This document shows positions 36,981 through 46,823 of a stretch of DNA of 64,000 bases, piece after piece. The notes under the pieces are model-generated. The model was given only the letters and a program-made list of their open reading frames with translations, was not told where the DNA came from and searched no databases. The stretch is taken from the NCBI RefSeq assembly GCF_016735685.1, contig NZ_JAERRA010000002.1, forward strand, positions 558,001 through 622,000. Reading direction: 5' to 3'. The position numbers and the translations under genes were made by a program. This stretch comes from Piscinibacter lacus. Lineage in GTDB: Bacteria; Pseudomonadota; Gammaproteobacteria; Burkholderiales; Burkholderiaceae_C. Each line of letters starts with the position of its first letter. Within the stretch, counting starts at the first letter, position 1.

Positions 36981-36991
36981 AGTGGGATGTC

Positions 36992-37432
36992 GTGTTGCAG
37001 CATTACTTTCAGGGGACTTCGGCGCTCGCGCTGGACGGGAAGGGACGGATGACCGTCCCCACCCGCCACCGCGAGATGCTGGACGCGCTCTCGAAAGGCG
37101 AGCTGACCCTGACCCGGCATCCCACCGGCTGCCTGCGCATGTATCCGCGGCCGATCTGGGAGACCTTCCGCGAGAAGCTGATCGCCCTGCCGATGAGCGC
37201 CGACGGCTGGAAGCGCATCTTTCTCGGCAGCGCGATGGACGTCAGCATCGACGGCGCCGGCCGTGTGCTCATCTCGCCCGAGCTGCGCAGCGCCAGCGGC
37301 CTGGTGCGCGATGTGCTGCTGATGGGTCTGGGCAGCTACTTCGAGCTGTGGGATCCGATCCGCTACGCAGCCCAGGACGCCGAGGTGGTCGCGCAGCCCA
37401 TGCCCGACGCCCTGGCCAACGCGGTCCTTTGA
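36992..37432 (+). CDS. mraZ: Transcriptional regulator MraZ
   Basis: A 146-residue MraZ with two AbrB-like swapped-hairpin domains: [20 protein letters not shown] near the N-terminus and [19 protein letters not shown] in the second half. It binds upstream of its own operon and tunes dcw expression. Translation appears to start at GTG 36992 (or the next codon, TTG); no ATG is in frame. It is the first gene of the cluster, and rsmH begins 7 bp after its stop. Confidence 0.93.
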   Translation: MLQHYFQGTSALALDGKGRMTVPTRHREMLDALSKGELTLTRHPTGCLRMYPRPIWETFREKLIALPMSADGWKRIFLGSAMDVSIDGAGRVLISPELRSASGLVRDVLLMGLGSYFELWDPIRYAAQDAEVVAQPMPDALANAVL

Positions 37433-37439
37433 GGCGGGC

Positions 37440-38450
37440 ATGGTCAAGCGTCCCCCCCGGCCCGCGACCGAGCCGGTCGCCCTCAGTCATGGTGACGGCT
37501 CGCCCGCGCATGCCACGGTGCTGCTCGACGAATCGGTCGAGGCCCTGCTGCATCGGCCCGACGGCCTCTATGTCGACGGCACCTATGGCCGCGGCGGCCA
37601 CAGCCGCGCGATCCTGGCCCGCCTGGGCCCGGCCGGCCGCCTGATCGCGATCGACCGCGACCCGGACGCCGTGGCCGACGCCCGGCAGGGCCCGCGCCGC
37701 ATCGAGGACCCGCGCTTCAGCATCGTCCATGCGCCCTTCAGCGAGCTGGCGGCAGTGCTGGAAGGCTGCGGCCAGCCGCAGATCGACGGCCTGCTGCTCG
37801 ACCTGGGCGTCAGCAGCCCGCAGATCGACACCCCCGAGCGCGGTTTCAGCTTCCGTTTCGACGGCCCGCTGGACATGCGCATGGATCCGACGCGCGGCGA
37901 GAGTGCCGCCGATTTCCTGGCCCGCGCCGAGCTGCGCGAAATCACCGAGGTGATCCGTGACTACGGCGAAGAACGGTTTGCTGGCCCGATTGCAAGGGCG
38001 CTTGTCGCTTGCCGCGAACGCGGCGAGCCGCTGCAACGCACCCGCCAGCTCGCCACGGTCGTGGCAAGTGCGGTCCGGACCCGCGAGCCCTGCCAGGATC
38101 CGGCGACTCGCACCTTTCAAGCCCTTCGGATTCGCGTCAATGCCGAGCTGGACGAGCTCCGCGAAGCGCTGGCCGCAGCCCTCGACCGGCTGCGTCCCGG
38201 GGGCCGCCTGGCGGTGATCAGCTTCCACTCGCTGGAAGACCGCATCGTCAAGACCTTCATCGCGGGCGAAAGCCGCGCGGTGGTCGACCGCCGCTCGCCC
38301 GCCTACTGGGCCGGCGCGCAGGGCCCGGCGCTCAAGCTGCGCGCGCTGGCCCGCATCAAGCCCGGCACCGAGGAGCTGCTGCGCAATCCGCGCGCGCGCT
38401 CGGCGGTGCTGCGGGTGGCCGAGCGCCTCGGCCAGGAGCAGCCGGCATGA
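37440..38450 (+). CDS. rsmH: 16S rRNA (cytosine1402-N4)-methyltransferase RsmH
   Basis: A 336-residue SAM-dependent methyltransferase (MraW). Markers are [14 protein letters not shown], the SAM loop [20 protein letters not shown], the active-site segment [20 protein letters not shown] and the C-terminal [13 protein letters not shown]. It methylates C1402 in the ribosomal P site. GAGGCGGGC lies upstream of the ATG. The stop overlaps the ftsL start (ATGA). Confidence 0.95.
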   Translation: MVKRPPRPATEPVALSHGDGSPAHATVLLDESVEALLHRPDGLYVDGTYGRGGHSRAILARLGPAGRLIAIDRDPDAVADARQGPRRIEDPRFSIVHAPFSELAAVLEGCGQPQIDGLLLDLGVSSPQIDTPERGFSFRFDGPLDMRMDPTRGESAADFLARAELREITEVIRDYGEERFAGPIARALVACRERGEPLQRTRQLATVVASAVRTREPCQDPATRTFQALRIRVNAELDELREALAAALDRLRPGGRLAVISFHSLEDRIVKTFIAGESRAVVDRRSPAYWAGAQGPALKLRALARIKPGTEELLRNPRARSAVLRVAERLGQEQPA

Positions 38451-38824
38451 GCAAGCGCCTGAGCGTGCTCCTGGTGCTGGCCCTGCTGGCCAGCAGCCTG
38501 TGGCTGGTGCAGGTCAGCTACCGCAGCCGCATGCTCAACCACGCCATCTTCCAGGCCGAGCAGCAGGCCCTGCGCCTGGATGCCGAGCGCGAGCTGCTGG
38601 AGGCCGAGCGCCGCGCCCAGGCCACGCCGATGCGCGTGCAGCAGCTCGCCCGCGAGAAGCTGTCCATGCAGCCGGCCAGCCCCAGCCACACGCTCTACAT
38701 CGAGCTGCCGGCCGGCATCGAGCGCTGGCCGGCCAGCCAGGGCCCGCAGCTTGGCGAACGGCTGGCGGCCGAGCGCAGCGCCCTGGTCGCTTCCGGCACC
38801 GGCAGCCCGGAGGCCGCGCGATGA
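38447..38824 (+). CDS. ftsL: Cell division protein FtsL
   Basis: A 125-residue bitopic protein: short cytoplasmic start, one membrane helix ([20 protein letters not shown]) and a periplasmic leucine-zipper-like coiled coil ([20 protein letters not shown]). FtsL joins FtsB and FtsQ to activate FtsWI at the septum. It is recognised more by size and position between rsmH and ftsI than by sequence. Both ends overlap neighbours by 4 nt. Confidence 0.88.
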   Translation: MSKRLSVLLVLALLASSLWLVQVSYRSRMLNHAIFQAEQQALRLDAERELLEAERRAQATPMRVQQLAREKLSMQPASPSHTLYIELPAGIERWPASQGPQLGERLAAERSALVASGTGSPEAAR

Positions 38825-40644
38825 GCCGCACCGAGCGCAACAGCCCGCGCGGCAGCGCCGCCGCGCCCTGGCGTCAGACGGCCGCCGCGCATGTGCGCAG
38901 CGTGCGTTATTCGAACAGCCCGCTGCTGGCCTCGCGCACGCCACCCTGGCGCGCGAAGTTCGTGGTGCTGCTGATCGGCCTGGGCTTCCTTGGCCTGATC
39001 GGCCGCGCGGCCTGGATCCAGCTCATCCACAACGATTTCTATCAGCAGAAGGGCGAGCGCAACTACGCCCGCCAGCTTGAACTGCCCTCGCGGCGCGGAC
39101 GCATCCTCGACCGCAACGGCCTGCTGCTGGCAACCAGCGTGGCCGCGCCCACCGTCTGGGCCATTCCCAAGGCCATGGGCCGCAGCGCCGCCGACCGCGC
39201 CGCGCGCCGGCCGCTGGCCAAACTGCTCGGCTACAAGCCCGAGGAGCTGGAAAAGCGCCTGGCCGCCAACGACAAGTTCGTCTACCTGCGCCGCCGCGTC
39301 AGCGAGGACACCGCCGCCGCGGTCAAGGCCCTCAAGCTGCCCGGCGTGCACCTGATGACGGAGGACAAGCGCCTCTACCCCGAGGCCGAGGCCGCCGCCC
39401 ATGTGGTGGGCTTCACCGATGCCGAGGACCGCGGCTTCGAGGGCGTGGAAAAGACCTTCGACGCCAGCCTGTCCGGCCAGGACGGCAGCCGCCGCGTGAT
39501 CCGCAACCGGCTCGGCGAGGTGGTCGAGGCGGTCGGCGAGACCCTGCCGGCGGTCGACGGCCGCGACCTGCTGCTCTCGGTCGACAGCAAGATCCAGTTC
39601 TTCGCCTACCAGCGCCTGAGCCAGGCCGTGGCCCAGCACGGCGCCAAGGGCGGCAGCGTGGTCGTGCTGGACGTGCAGACCGGCGAGCTGCTGGCCCTGG
39701 CCAATCTGCCGAGCTACCGGCCCGGCGACCGCGCGCGCCTGAAGGGCGAGCAACTGCGCAACCGCGCGCTGACCGACACCTTCGAGCCCGGCTCGACGAT
39801 GAAGCCCTTCATCGCCGCGCTGGCGCTGGAGCGCCAGCGGCTGCGCGCCGACAGCCCGATCGACACCGCGCCGGGCCGCATCAGCATCACCGGCTCGACG
39901 ATCAGCGACGCCCATCCCCACGGCATGCTGACCGTGGCCGAGGTGGTGCAGAAGTCCAGCAATGTCGGCACGGTGAAGATCGCGCAGACCCTGGAATCGC
40001 GCGAGATGTGGGAGATGTTCAGCGCGATCGGCCTGGGCCAGAAGCCGCGCGTCGAGTTCCCGGCCGCGGCCAGCGGCCGGCTGCGGCCCTACCGGAGCTG
40101 GAAGCCGATCGAGAAGGCGACGATGAGCTACGGCTACGGCCTGTCGGCCTCGCTGCTCCAGCTCGCGCGGGCCTACACGGTGTTCGCCCGCGATGGCGAG
40201 CTGATCCCCGTCACCCTGCAGCGCCGCAACGGGCCGGTGGCCGGCGAGCGCGTCTTCCGACCCGAGACCGCCCGCGCGGTGCGCGACATGCTGCAGCAGG
40301 CCGCCGGCCCCGGCGGCACGGCGCCGCTGGCGCAGACCCTGGCCTACAGCGTCGGCGGCAAGACCGGCACCGCCCATGTGCAGGAGGGCAAGGGCTATGC
40401 GGCCAAGCGCTACCGCGCCTGGTTCGTCGGCCTGGCGCCGATCCGCGATCCGCGCATCGTCGTCGCGGTGATGGTCGAGGAGCCGAGCAAGGGCCAGTAC
40501 TACGGCGGCCAGGTGGCCGCGCCGGTCTTCAGCGATGTGGTGCAGCAGAGCTTGCAGACCCTGGGCGTGACGCCGGACCTGGCCGTCGAGACCCAGCTCA
40601 TCGCCCGCGGCGCCGGCCAGGGCGCGGTGGAGGAGAGCTTCTGA
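38821..40644 (+). CDS. ftsI: Septal peptidoglycan transpeptidase FtsI (PBP3)
   Basis: A 607-residue class B penicillin-binding protein. A single membrane anchor (VVLLIGLGFLGLIGRAAWIQ) is near residues 48-67. The transpeptidase domain has the catalytic Ser325-x-x-Lys328 (GSTMKPF), SSN at 379-381 and KTGT beginning at Lys514. The N-terminal tail is longer than in E. coli and rich in Ser/Arg/Ala. It cross-links septal peptidoglycan with FtsW. The start overlaps the ftsL stop and the stop touches murE. Confidence 0.95.
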   Translation: MSRTERNSPRGSAAAPWRQTAAAHVRSVRYSNSPLLASRTPPWRAKFVVLLIGLGFLGLIGRAAWIQLIHNDFYQQKGERNYARQLELPSRRGRILDRNGLLLATSVAAPTVWAIPKAMGRSAADRAARRPLAKLLGYKPEELEKRLAANDKFVYLRRRVSEDTAAAVKALKLPGVHLMTEDKRLYPEAEAAAHVVGFTDAEDRGFEGVEKTFDASLSGQDGSRRVIRNRLGEVVEAVGETLPAVDGRDLLLSVDSKIQFFAYQRLSQAVAQHGAKGGSVVVLDVQTGELLALANLPSYRPGDRARLKGEQLRNRALTDTFEPGSTMKPFIAALALERQRLRADSPIDTAPGRISITGSTISDAHPHGMLTVAEVVQKSSNVGTVKIAQTLESREMWEMFSAIGLGQKPRVEFPAAASGRLRPYRSWKPIEKATMSYGYGLSASLLQLARAYTVFARDGELIPVTLQRRNGPVAGERVFRPETARAVRDMLQQAAGPGGTAPLAQTLAYSVGGKTGTAHVQEGKGYAAKRYRAWFVGLAPIRDPRIVVAVMVEEPSKGQYYGGQVAAPVFSDVVQQSLQTLGVTPDLAVETQLIARGAGQGAVEESF

Positions 40645-42227
40645 TGTCCGCCCCGCAGACCCTCGGCCCGCTCGACGGCCTGGTGCAGCTCGGCAGCCCG
40701 GGCGAGGCCCTGGCCTGGCTGCGCGCCAGCGGCGCGAAGGGCCTGTCCAGCGACAGCCGCCGCCTGGCGGCGGGCGAGGCCTTCGTCGCCTGGCCCGGCC
40801 TGGCGCGCGACCCGCGCGCCCATGTGCACGATGCCTTCCTGCACGGCGCGCAGGTTGCCCTGGTCGAGGCCGAAGGCCTGGCCGCCTGGAGCGCCGACTG
40901 GCCCCTGCCCATCCGCCAGCGCACCGCTGCCGTGGCCGGCCTCAAGGCGGCCACCGGCCCGCTGGCCGCCGCCTTCTTCGGCCTGCCGGGCATGGCGCTG
41001 GAGGTCGTCGCCGTCACCGGCACCAATGGCAAGACCTCGTCAAGCTGGTGGATCGCGCAAGTGCTGTCGGCGCTGGACCGGCCGGCCGGCGTGATCGGCA
41101 CCCTGGGCCTGGGCCCGGTCGGCGGCGGCGCGGCCCTGCTGGTGCCGACCGGCTTCACCACGCCCGACCCGGTGCAGTTGCAGCGCGCGCTGCGCGGCAT
41201 GGTCGACGGCGGGCTGAAGGCGGTGGCGATCGAGGCCTCGTCCATCGGCCTGGTCGAGTCGCGGCTCGACGGCCTGCCGATCCGCGTCGCGATCTACACC
41301 AACTTCAGCCAGGACCACCTGGACGTCCACGGCAGCCTGGCCGCCTATGCGGCGGCCAAGCGCCGGCTGTTCGACTGGCCCGGCCTGCAGGCTGCGGTGC
41401 TGAACATCGACGATGCCGAGGTCGCCGCGCTGGCTGCCGAGCTGGCGGTGCGCGAGGCCGGCGGCGAGGGCCCCATGTGCTGGACCACCTCGGCCCGCGG
41501 CCAGGCCGGCGCGCGGCTGCGCGCGGTCGAGCGCCAGACCGGGCCCGAGGGCCTGGCCTTCACCGTGGTCGAGCAAGGCCCGGCCGGCGAAACCCGGCTG
41601 CCGCTGGCCACCCGCTTGCTCGGCGACTTCCATGTCGACAACCTGCTGGGCGTGATCGGCGCGCTGCGCGCGCTGGGCCACCCGCTGGAGGCCGTGGTCG
41701 AAGCCTGCGCGGCCCTCAGCCCGGTGCCGGGCCGCATGCAGCGCGTGCAGCTCGGCAGCGCGCCGCAGCCGGCGGTGCTGGTCGACTATGCCCACACGCC
41801 CGACGCCCTGGCCCAGGCCCTGGCCGCGCTGCGCCCCCTGGCGGCAGCACGCGGCGGCCGGCTGGCCGTGCTCTTCGGCTGCGGCGGCGACCGTGACCGC
41901 AGCAAGCGCCCGCACATGGCCGCCGCCGCCGAAGCCGGCGCCGACCGCGTCTGGCTCAGCAGCGACAACCCGCGCAGCGAGGATCCGCAGGCCCTGCTGG
42001 CCGAGGTGGCCGCCGGCCTGCAGCGGCCGCAGCAGGCGGTGATCGAGCCCGATCGCCGCGCCGCCATTGCCGCCGCCGTCGCGGCCTGCGCGGCGGCCGA
42101 TGTGCTGCTGATCGCCGGCAAGGGCCACGAAACCACGCAGGAAATTGCTGGCGTCAAGCACCCCCTGTCCGACGTGGCCGAGGCCGAGGCCGCCTTGCAG
42201 GCCTGGCTGAACGGAGCCCGCGCATGA
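40644..42227 (+). CDS. murE: UDP-MurNAc-tripeptide ligase MurE
   Basis: A 527-residue Mur ligase. The ATP loop is TGTNGKTSSS and the acceptor region carries SSIGLVESRLDGLPI and FSQDHLDVHGS. The SSDNPRSEDP motif near the C-terminus holds the DNPR arrangement associated with meso-diaminopimelate use. It adds the third amino acid to UDP-MurNAc-L-Ala-D-Glu. The ATG shares one base with the ftsI stop. Confidence 0.94.
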   Translation: MSAPQTLGPLDGLVQLGSPGEALAWLRASGAKGLSSDSRRLAAGEAFVAWPGLARDPRAHVHDAFLHGAQVALVEAEGLAAWSADWPLPIRQRTAAVAGLKAATGPLAAAFFGLPGMALEVVAVTGTNGKTSSSWWIAQVLSALDRPAGVIGTLGLGPVGGGAALLVPTGFTTPDPVQLQRALRGMVDGGLKAVAIEASSIGLVESRLDGLPIRVAIYTNFSQDHLDVHGSLAAYAAAKRRLFDWPGLQAAVLNIDDAEVAALAAELAVREAGGEGPMCWTTSARGQAGARLRAVERQTGPEGLAFTVVEQGPAGETRLPLATRLLGDFHVDNLLGVIGALRALGHPLEAVVEACAALSPVPGRMQRVQLGSAPQPAVLVDYAHTPDALAQALAALRPLAAARGGRLAVLFGCGGDRDRSKRPHMAAAAEAGADRVWLSSDNPRSEDPQALLAEVAAGLQRPQQAVIEPDRRAAIAAAVAACAAADVLLIAGKGHETTQEIAGVKHPLSDVAEAEAALQAWLNGARA

Positions 42228-43651
42228 GCCTGCCCGCCCAAGCCACCCCCCCCATGGCCCGGCTGGACCAACTGGCCGCGCTGCTGCCCGGCAGCCGCCT
42301 GGTCGGCGAGGGCGCGACCCCGCTGGCCCGCGTGCACAGCGACACCCGCAGCCTGCAGGCCGGCGACTTCTTCCTGGCCCTGCGCGGCGAGCGCTTCGAT
42401 GCGCACGACTTCCTGCCCGCCGCTCGCGCGGCCGGCGCCGTGGCCGCGCTGGTGGAGGACGCCGGCCCGCTGCTTGCCGCCGGCCTGCCCGGCCTGGTGG
42501 TGGCCGACAGCCGCCGCGCGCTGGGCCAGCTCGGCGCGGCCTGGCGCGCGCAGTTCAGCCTGCCGCTGATCGCCGTGACCGGCAGCAACGGCAAGACCAC
42601 CGTCACCCAAATGCTGGCCGCCATCCTGCGTGCCTGGCAGGGCGAGGCGGCGCTGGCCACCCAGGGCAATTTCAACAACGACATCGGCCTGCCGCTGACC
42701 CTGCTGCGGCTGCGGCCGGCGCATCGCGCCGCCGTGGTCGAGCTGGGCATGAACCATCCGGGCGAGATCGCCGAGCTGGCCGCCCTCGCCCGGCCGACCG
42801 TGGCCCTGGTCAACAACGCCCAGCGCGAGCACCAGGAATTCATGGCCAGCGTCGAGGCGGTGGCCGAGGAAAACGGCTCGGTCTTCGCCGCCCTGCCGGC
42901 GGACGGCACGGCCGTCTACCCGGCCGACGAGCCGCATGCCGCGCGCTGGCAGGCCCTGGCCGCCGGCCGGCCGCAGCTTCGCTTCGCCCTGCCCGGGGAC
43001 GGCGCCCCCGCGACCGGTGCCGAGGTGCAGGGCCAGGCCCGCTGGACGGGCGAGGGCTGGACGGTCGAGCTGCACACACCGGCCGGGCCGGCCACCCTGC
43101 ATCTGGCCCTGGCCGGCCGCCACAACGTGCGCAATGCCCTGGCCGCCACCGCCGCGGCGCTGGCCGCCGGCGTGCCGCTGGCCACCGTGGTGGCCGGGCT
43201 GGAAGCCTTCCGCCCGGTGGCAGGCCGCTCGGCCCTGGGCACGGCCATGCTGCACGGCCGCCGCATTGCCCTGGTCGACGACAGCTACAACGCCAACCCC
43301 GATTCCGTGCGCGCGGCCATCGAGCTGCTGGCCGGCCTGCCCGGCCCGCGCTGGCTGCTGCTCGGCGACATGGGCGAGGTCGGCGACCAGGGGCCCGCCT
43401 TCCATGCCGAGGTCGGCGCCCATGCGCGCCAGCAGGGCATCGAGCAGCTCTGGTGCGCCGGCAGCGCCTGCGCCGAGGCGGCCCGTGCCTACGGCCCCGG
43501 CGCGCGCGCCTTTGCCGACACCGCCGCCCTGGTCGACGCGCTGGGCGAGGCACCGGCCGCAGCCAGCGTGCTCGTCAAGGGCTCGCGCTTCATGCGCATG
43601 GAACGCGCGGTCGCCGCGCTGCGCGCCCGTCCGGAGGCCGGCCATGACTGA
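42224..43651 (+). CDS. murF: UDP-MurNAc-tripeptide:D-Ala-D-Ala ligase MurF
   Basis: A 475-residue Mur ligase with ATP loop VTGSNGKTTVTQM, the ELGMNHPGEIAELAAL segment typical of MurF, and LVDDSYNANPDSVRAAIELL. It attaches D-Ala-D-Ala, made from the product of Alr by Ddl, to complete the pentapeptide. Starts with a 4-nt overlap with murE. A 36-bp gap separates it from mraY. Confidence 0.95.
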   Translation: MSLPAQATPPMARLDQLAALLPGSRLVGEGATPLARVHSDTRSLQAGDFFLALRGERFDAHDFLPAARAAGAVAALVEDAGPLLAAGLPGLVVADSRRALGQLGAAWRAQFSLPLIAVTGSNGKTTVTQMLAAILRAWQGEAALATQGNFNNDIGLPLTLLRLRPAHRAAVVELGMNHPGEIAELAALARPTVALVNNAQREHQEFMASVEAVAEENGSVFAALPADGTAVYPADEPHAARWQALAAGRPQLRFALPGDGAPATGAEVQGQARWTGEGWTVELHTPAGPATLHLALAGRHNVRNALAATAAALAAGVPLATVVAGLEAFRPVAGRSALGTAMLHGRRIALVDDSYNANPDSVRAAIELLAGLPGPRWLLLGDMGEVGDQGPAFHAEVGAHARQQGIEQLWCAGSACAEAARAYGPGARAFADTAALVDALGEAPAAASVLVKGSRFMRMERAVAALRARPEAGHD

Positions 43652-43687
43652 GGCCCGCGCCCTTCCCCCCCTGCCCCGGAGCCGCCC

Positions 43688-44869
43688 ATGCTGGTGACCT
43701 TCGCCGCCTGGCTGCAGGCATTCGATCCGCAGAGCTTCGGCTTCCTGCGCGTGGTGCAGTACCTGACCTTCCGCGCGGTGATGGCCGCGATGACGGCCCT
43801 GCTGATCGGCATGGCCCTGGGGCCCTTCGTCATCCGCCGCCTGACCGCCCTGAAGATCGGCCAGCCAGTGCGCGCCTACGGCATCCAGGAACACCTGGCC
43901 AAGACCGGCACCCCCACCATGGGCGGCGTGCTCATCCTGCTGTCCATCGCGGTCAGCACCCTGCTGTGGTTCGACTGGAGCAACCGCTTCGTCTGGATCG
44001 TGATGATCGTGACCTTCGGCTTCGGCGCCATCGGCTGGGCCGACGACTGGCGCAAGGTCGTGCACAAGAACCCCGAGGGCATGTCCTCGCGCGAGAAGTA
44101 CCTCTGGCAGTCGCTGATCGGCGGCGTGGCGGCCTTCTACTTGCTGTTCTCGATCGCCGAGACCTCCAATGCGCGCGTGCTGGAGCTCTTCCTCGAATGG
44201 GTGGTCAGCGGCTTCTCCAGCGAGCTGCCCGACAAGACCAACCTGCTGCTGCCCTTCTTCAAGCAGGTCAGCTACCCGCTGGGCGTGGCCGGCTTCATCA
44301 TCCTGACCTATGTGGTCATCGTCGGCAGCAGCAATGCCGTCAACCTGACCGACGGGCTCGACGGCCTGGCCATCATGCCGGTGGTGATGGTCGGCTCGGC
44401 CCTGGGCCTGTTCGCCTACGTGACCGGCAATGCGGTGTTCAGCAACTACCTGCTGCTGCCGCACATCCCGGGGGCCGGCGAGCTGCTGATCTTCTGCGCC
44501 GCCATGGCCGGCGCGGGCCTGGCCTTCCTGTGGTTCAACGCCTATCCGGCCCAGGTCTTCATGGGCGATGTCGGCGCGCTGGCCCTGGGCGGCGCGCTCG
44601 GCACCATCGCGGTCATCGTGCGGCAGGAAATCGTGCTGGCCATCATGGGCGGCATCTTCGTCGTCGAGGCCCTGTCGGTGATGCTGCAAGTGAGCTGGTT
44701 CAAGTGGACCAAGCGCCGCACCGGCACCGGCCAGCGCATCCTGCGCATGGCGCCGCTGCACCACCACTTCGAGAAGGGGGGCTGGAAGGAGACGCAGGTC
44801 GTCGTGCGCTTCTGGATCATCACCATGCTGCTCTGCCTGATCGGCCTGAGCAGCCTGAAGCTGCGCTGA
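43688..44869 (+). CDS. mraY: Phospho-MurNAc-pentapeptide transferase MraY
   Basis: A 393-residue polytopic membrane enzyme that makes lipid I. Conserved pieces are [33 protein letters not shown] with the catalytic Asp pair, [35 protein letters not shown] and [12 protein letters not shown]. Slightly longer than the E. coli enzyme (360), mostly in loops, as in other Burkholderiales. The next gene begins 10 bp after the stop. Confidence 0.96.
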   Translation: MLVTFAAWLQAFDPQSFGFLRVVQYLTFRAVMAAMTALLIGMALGPFVIRRLTALKIGQPVRAYGIQEHLAKTGTPTMGGVLILLSIAVSTLLWFDWSNRFVWIVMIVTFGFGAIGWADDWRKVVHKNPEGMSSREKYLWQSLIGGVAAFYLLFSIAETSNARVLELFLEWVVSGFSSELPDKTNLLLPFFKQVSYPLGVAGFIILTYVVIVGSSNAVNLTDGLDGLAIMPVVMVGSALGLFAYVTGNAVFSNYLLLPHIPGAGELLIFCAAMAGAGLAFLWFNAYPAQVFMGDVGALALGGALGTIAVIVRQEIVLAIMGGIFVVEALSVMLQVSWFKWTKRRTGTGQRILRMAPLHHHFEKGGWKETQVVVRFWIITMLLCLIGLSSLKLR

Positions 44870-44879
44870 GGATCATGCG

Positions 44880-46823
44880 GTGAGCCTCATGCCCTTCGAA
44901 CCCGACCTGCTCGCCGGCCAGCATGTGCTGGTGCTGGGCTGTGGCGACTCGGGCCTGGCGATGGCGCGCTGGGCGCAGCGCCTGGGCGCCGCAGCGATCA
45001 CCGTGGCCGACAGCCGCGCCGAGCCGCCGCAGGCCGCGCGCCTGGCCGCCGATGTGCCGGCCGCGCGCCGCGTGCAGGGCTTCGACCCGGCCCTGCTGGC
45101 CGGCTGCGAGCGCGTGCTGAAGAGCCCCGGCCTGGCGCCCACGGACCCGGCCCTGGCGCCGCTGCTGGCCGCCGCGGCCGAGCGCGGGGTCAAGGTGGAA
45201 GGCGAGCTCGGCCTCTTCGCCGCCGCGCTGGCCACGCTGGAAGCGCGGCTGCGCTATGCCCCCCGGCTGATCGCCCTCACCGGCACCAACGGCAAGACGA
45301 CGACGACCATGCTCTGCGGCCTGCTCGCGGAGCGCGCCGGCCGCCGCGTGGCCGTGGCCGGCAATGTCGGCCCGACCCTGCTCGACACCCTGGCCGCCGC
45401 GCTCGATGCCGAGCAGCCGGGCTGGGATGCGCCGGCCGGCGGCCTGTTCGCGCCGGACTGGGTCGCGCCGGTCGAGGCCGCTGATGCCGTCGAAGCGCAG
45501 GCCGCCGAGGCCCCGGCGACCTCGACGGACCCGGCTGCTGACGTCGCCGACCCCGTCGACGCCGACCCGGCCCAGACTCCCGTCACGCCCGAAGGCGACA
45601 AAGCCGCGCAGGCCGAGGTCGCCGAGGCCGGCTCCATCGCCCTGCCCTCTGCCGAGGCCGAGGCCGAGGCCGAAACCGAAGCCGAAACCGCAAGCGAGCC
45701 CGCCGCAGCCGCTGCCCTGCCGCCCGCCGCGCCGCGCCCCGCGGTGTTCGGCGCGCTGCCCGAGGTCTGGGTGCTGGAGCTGTCGAGCTTCCAGCTCGAC
45801 GGCGTGGCCCACGGCCCCGGCGGCTTCCGGCCGACGGCGGCCGCCGTGCTGAACCTCAGCCAGGACCATCTGGACTGGCACGGCACGATGGCCGCCTATG
45901 CCCAGGCCAAGGGCCGCATCCACGGCTGCTGGGCCAGCGTGCAGGGCCGCGAGACTGTGATGATCGTCAACCGCGACGATGCGGCCGTCGAAGCCCTGGT
46001 GCCCGAACCCCGCGTGCACAAGCCGGCCGCCCGCGGCCAGCGCAGCCGCGTCGAGGCGCGCCGGGTGCAGCGCTTCGGCCTGGATGCGCCGCAGGCGCCG
46101 GGCGACTGGGGCCTGCTGCGCGAGGGCGGCATCGCCTGGCTGGTGCGCGCCCTGCCGGCCGACGACACCCCGCGCCGCGGCCGCGACCTGGAGGCCGAGC
46201 CGCTGCTGCTGCAACGCCTGATGCCGGCCGATGCCCTGCGCATCCGCGGCCGCCACAACCATGCCAACGTCCTGGCGGCGCTGGCCCTGTGCAGCGCCGC
46301 CGGCCTGCCGCTGGCGCCGATGCTGCACGGCCTGCGCGAGTACCGCGGCGAGCCGCACCGCGTCGAGCCCCTGGGCATCCTCGACGGCATCGAGATCGTC
46401 GACGACAGCAAGGGCACCAATGTCGGCGCCACCGTGGCGGCGCTGCGCGGCCTGGGCGAGGACAAGGCCCCCGGCCGCCTGGCCATCGTGCTGGGCGGCG
46501 ACGGCAAGGGCCAGGACTTCGCGCCGCTGGCCGCGCCGCTGGCCGCCCATGCCCGCGCGATCGCGCTGATCGGCCGCGATGCCGAGGCCATCGAAGCCGC
46601 GATCCTCGCCCACCCCGGAGCCGCCGCCCTGCCGCGCGCCCGCTTCGCGACGCTGGAAGACGCGACGGAATGGGCCTTCGCCCAATGCCGCAGCGGCGAT
46701 GCGCTGCTGCTCAGCCCGGCCTGCGCCAGCCTCGACATGTTCCGCAACTACGCGCACCGCGCCGAAGTCTTCGCCCGCACGGCGCAGGCCCTGGCCCTGG
46801 CGCGGGGGGCGACGCTGGCATGA
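44880..46823 (+). CDS. murD: UDP-MurNAc-L-Ala:D-Glu ligase MurD with a long Ala/Glu-rich insert
   Basis: A MurD of 647 residues, against about 440-500 normally. The N-terminal Rossmann part ([16 protein letters not shown]), ATP loop [13 protein letters not shown] at 133-145, ELSSFQLDG and the C-terminal [10 protein letters not shown] are intact. The excess is mainly an in-frame Ala/Glu/Asp/Pro-rich stretch at about residues 180-292 (45417-45755), containing [12 protein letters not shown]. It interrupts the central domain just before [15 protein letters not shown] at 44880 is taken as start; ATG at 44889 is equally possible. It adds D-Glu to UDP-MurNAc-L-Ala. The stop overlaps ftsW. Confidence 0.92.
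   Translation: MSLMPFEPDLLAGQHVLVLGCGDSGLAMARWAQRLGAAAITVADSRAEPPQAARLAADVPAARRVQGFDPALLAGCERVLKSPGLAPTDPALAPLLAAAAERGVKVEGELGLFAAALATLEARLRYAPRLIALTGTNGKTTTTMLCGLLAERAGRRVAVAGNVGPTLLDTLAAALDAEQPGWDAPAGGLFAPDWVAPVEAADAVEAQAAEAPATSTDPAADVADPVDADPAQTPVTPEGDKAAQAEVAEAGSIALPSAEAEAEAETEAETASEPAAAAALPPAAPRPAVFGALPEVWVLELSSFQLDGVAHGPGGFRPTAAAVLNLSQDHLDWHGTMAAYAQAKGRIHGCWASVQGRETVMIVNRDDAAVEALVPEPRVHKPAARGQRSRVEARRVQRFGLDAPQAPGDWGLLREGGIAWLVRALPADDTPRRGRDLEAEPLLLQRLMPADALRIRGRHNHANVLAALALCSAAGLPLAPMLHGLREYRGEPHRVEPLGILDGIEIVDDSKGTNVGATVAALRGLGEDKAPGRLAIVLGGDGKGQDFAPLAAPLAAHARAIALIGRDAEAIEAAILAHPGAAALPRARFATLEDATEWAFAQCRSGDALLLSPACASLDMFRNYAHRAEVFARTAQALALARGATLA

Noticed and set aside
41786..44767. 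A 993-codon minus-strand open frame opposite murE-murF-mraY
   Set aside because: Same composition artefact, antisense to an intact operon.
45417..45755. Frameshift or pseudogene in murD suggested by its length
   Set aside because: The reading frame is continuous and conserved motifs lie on both sides in the same frame, so this is an insert and not a break.
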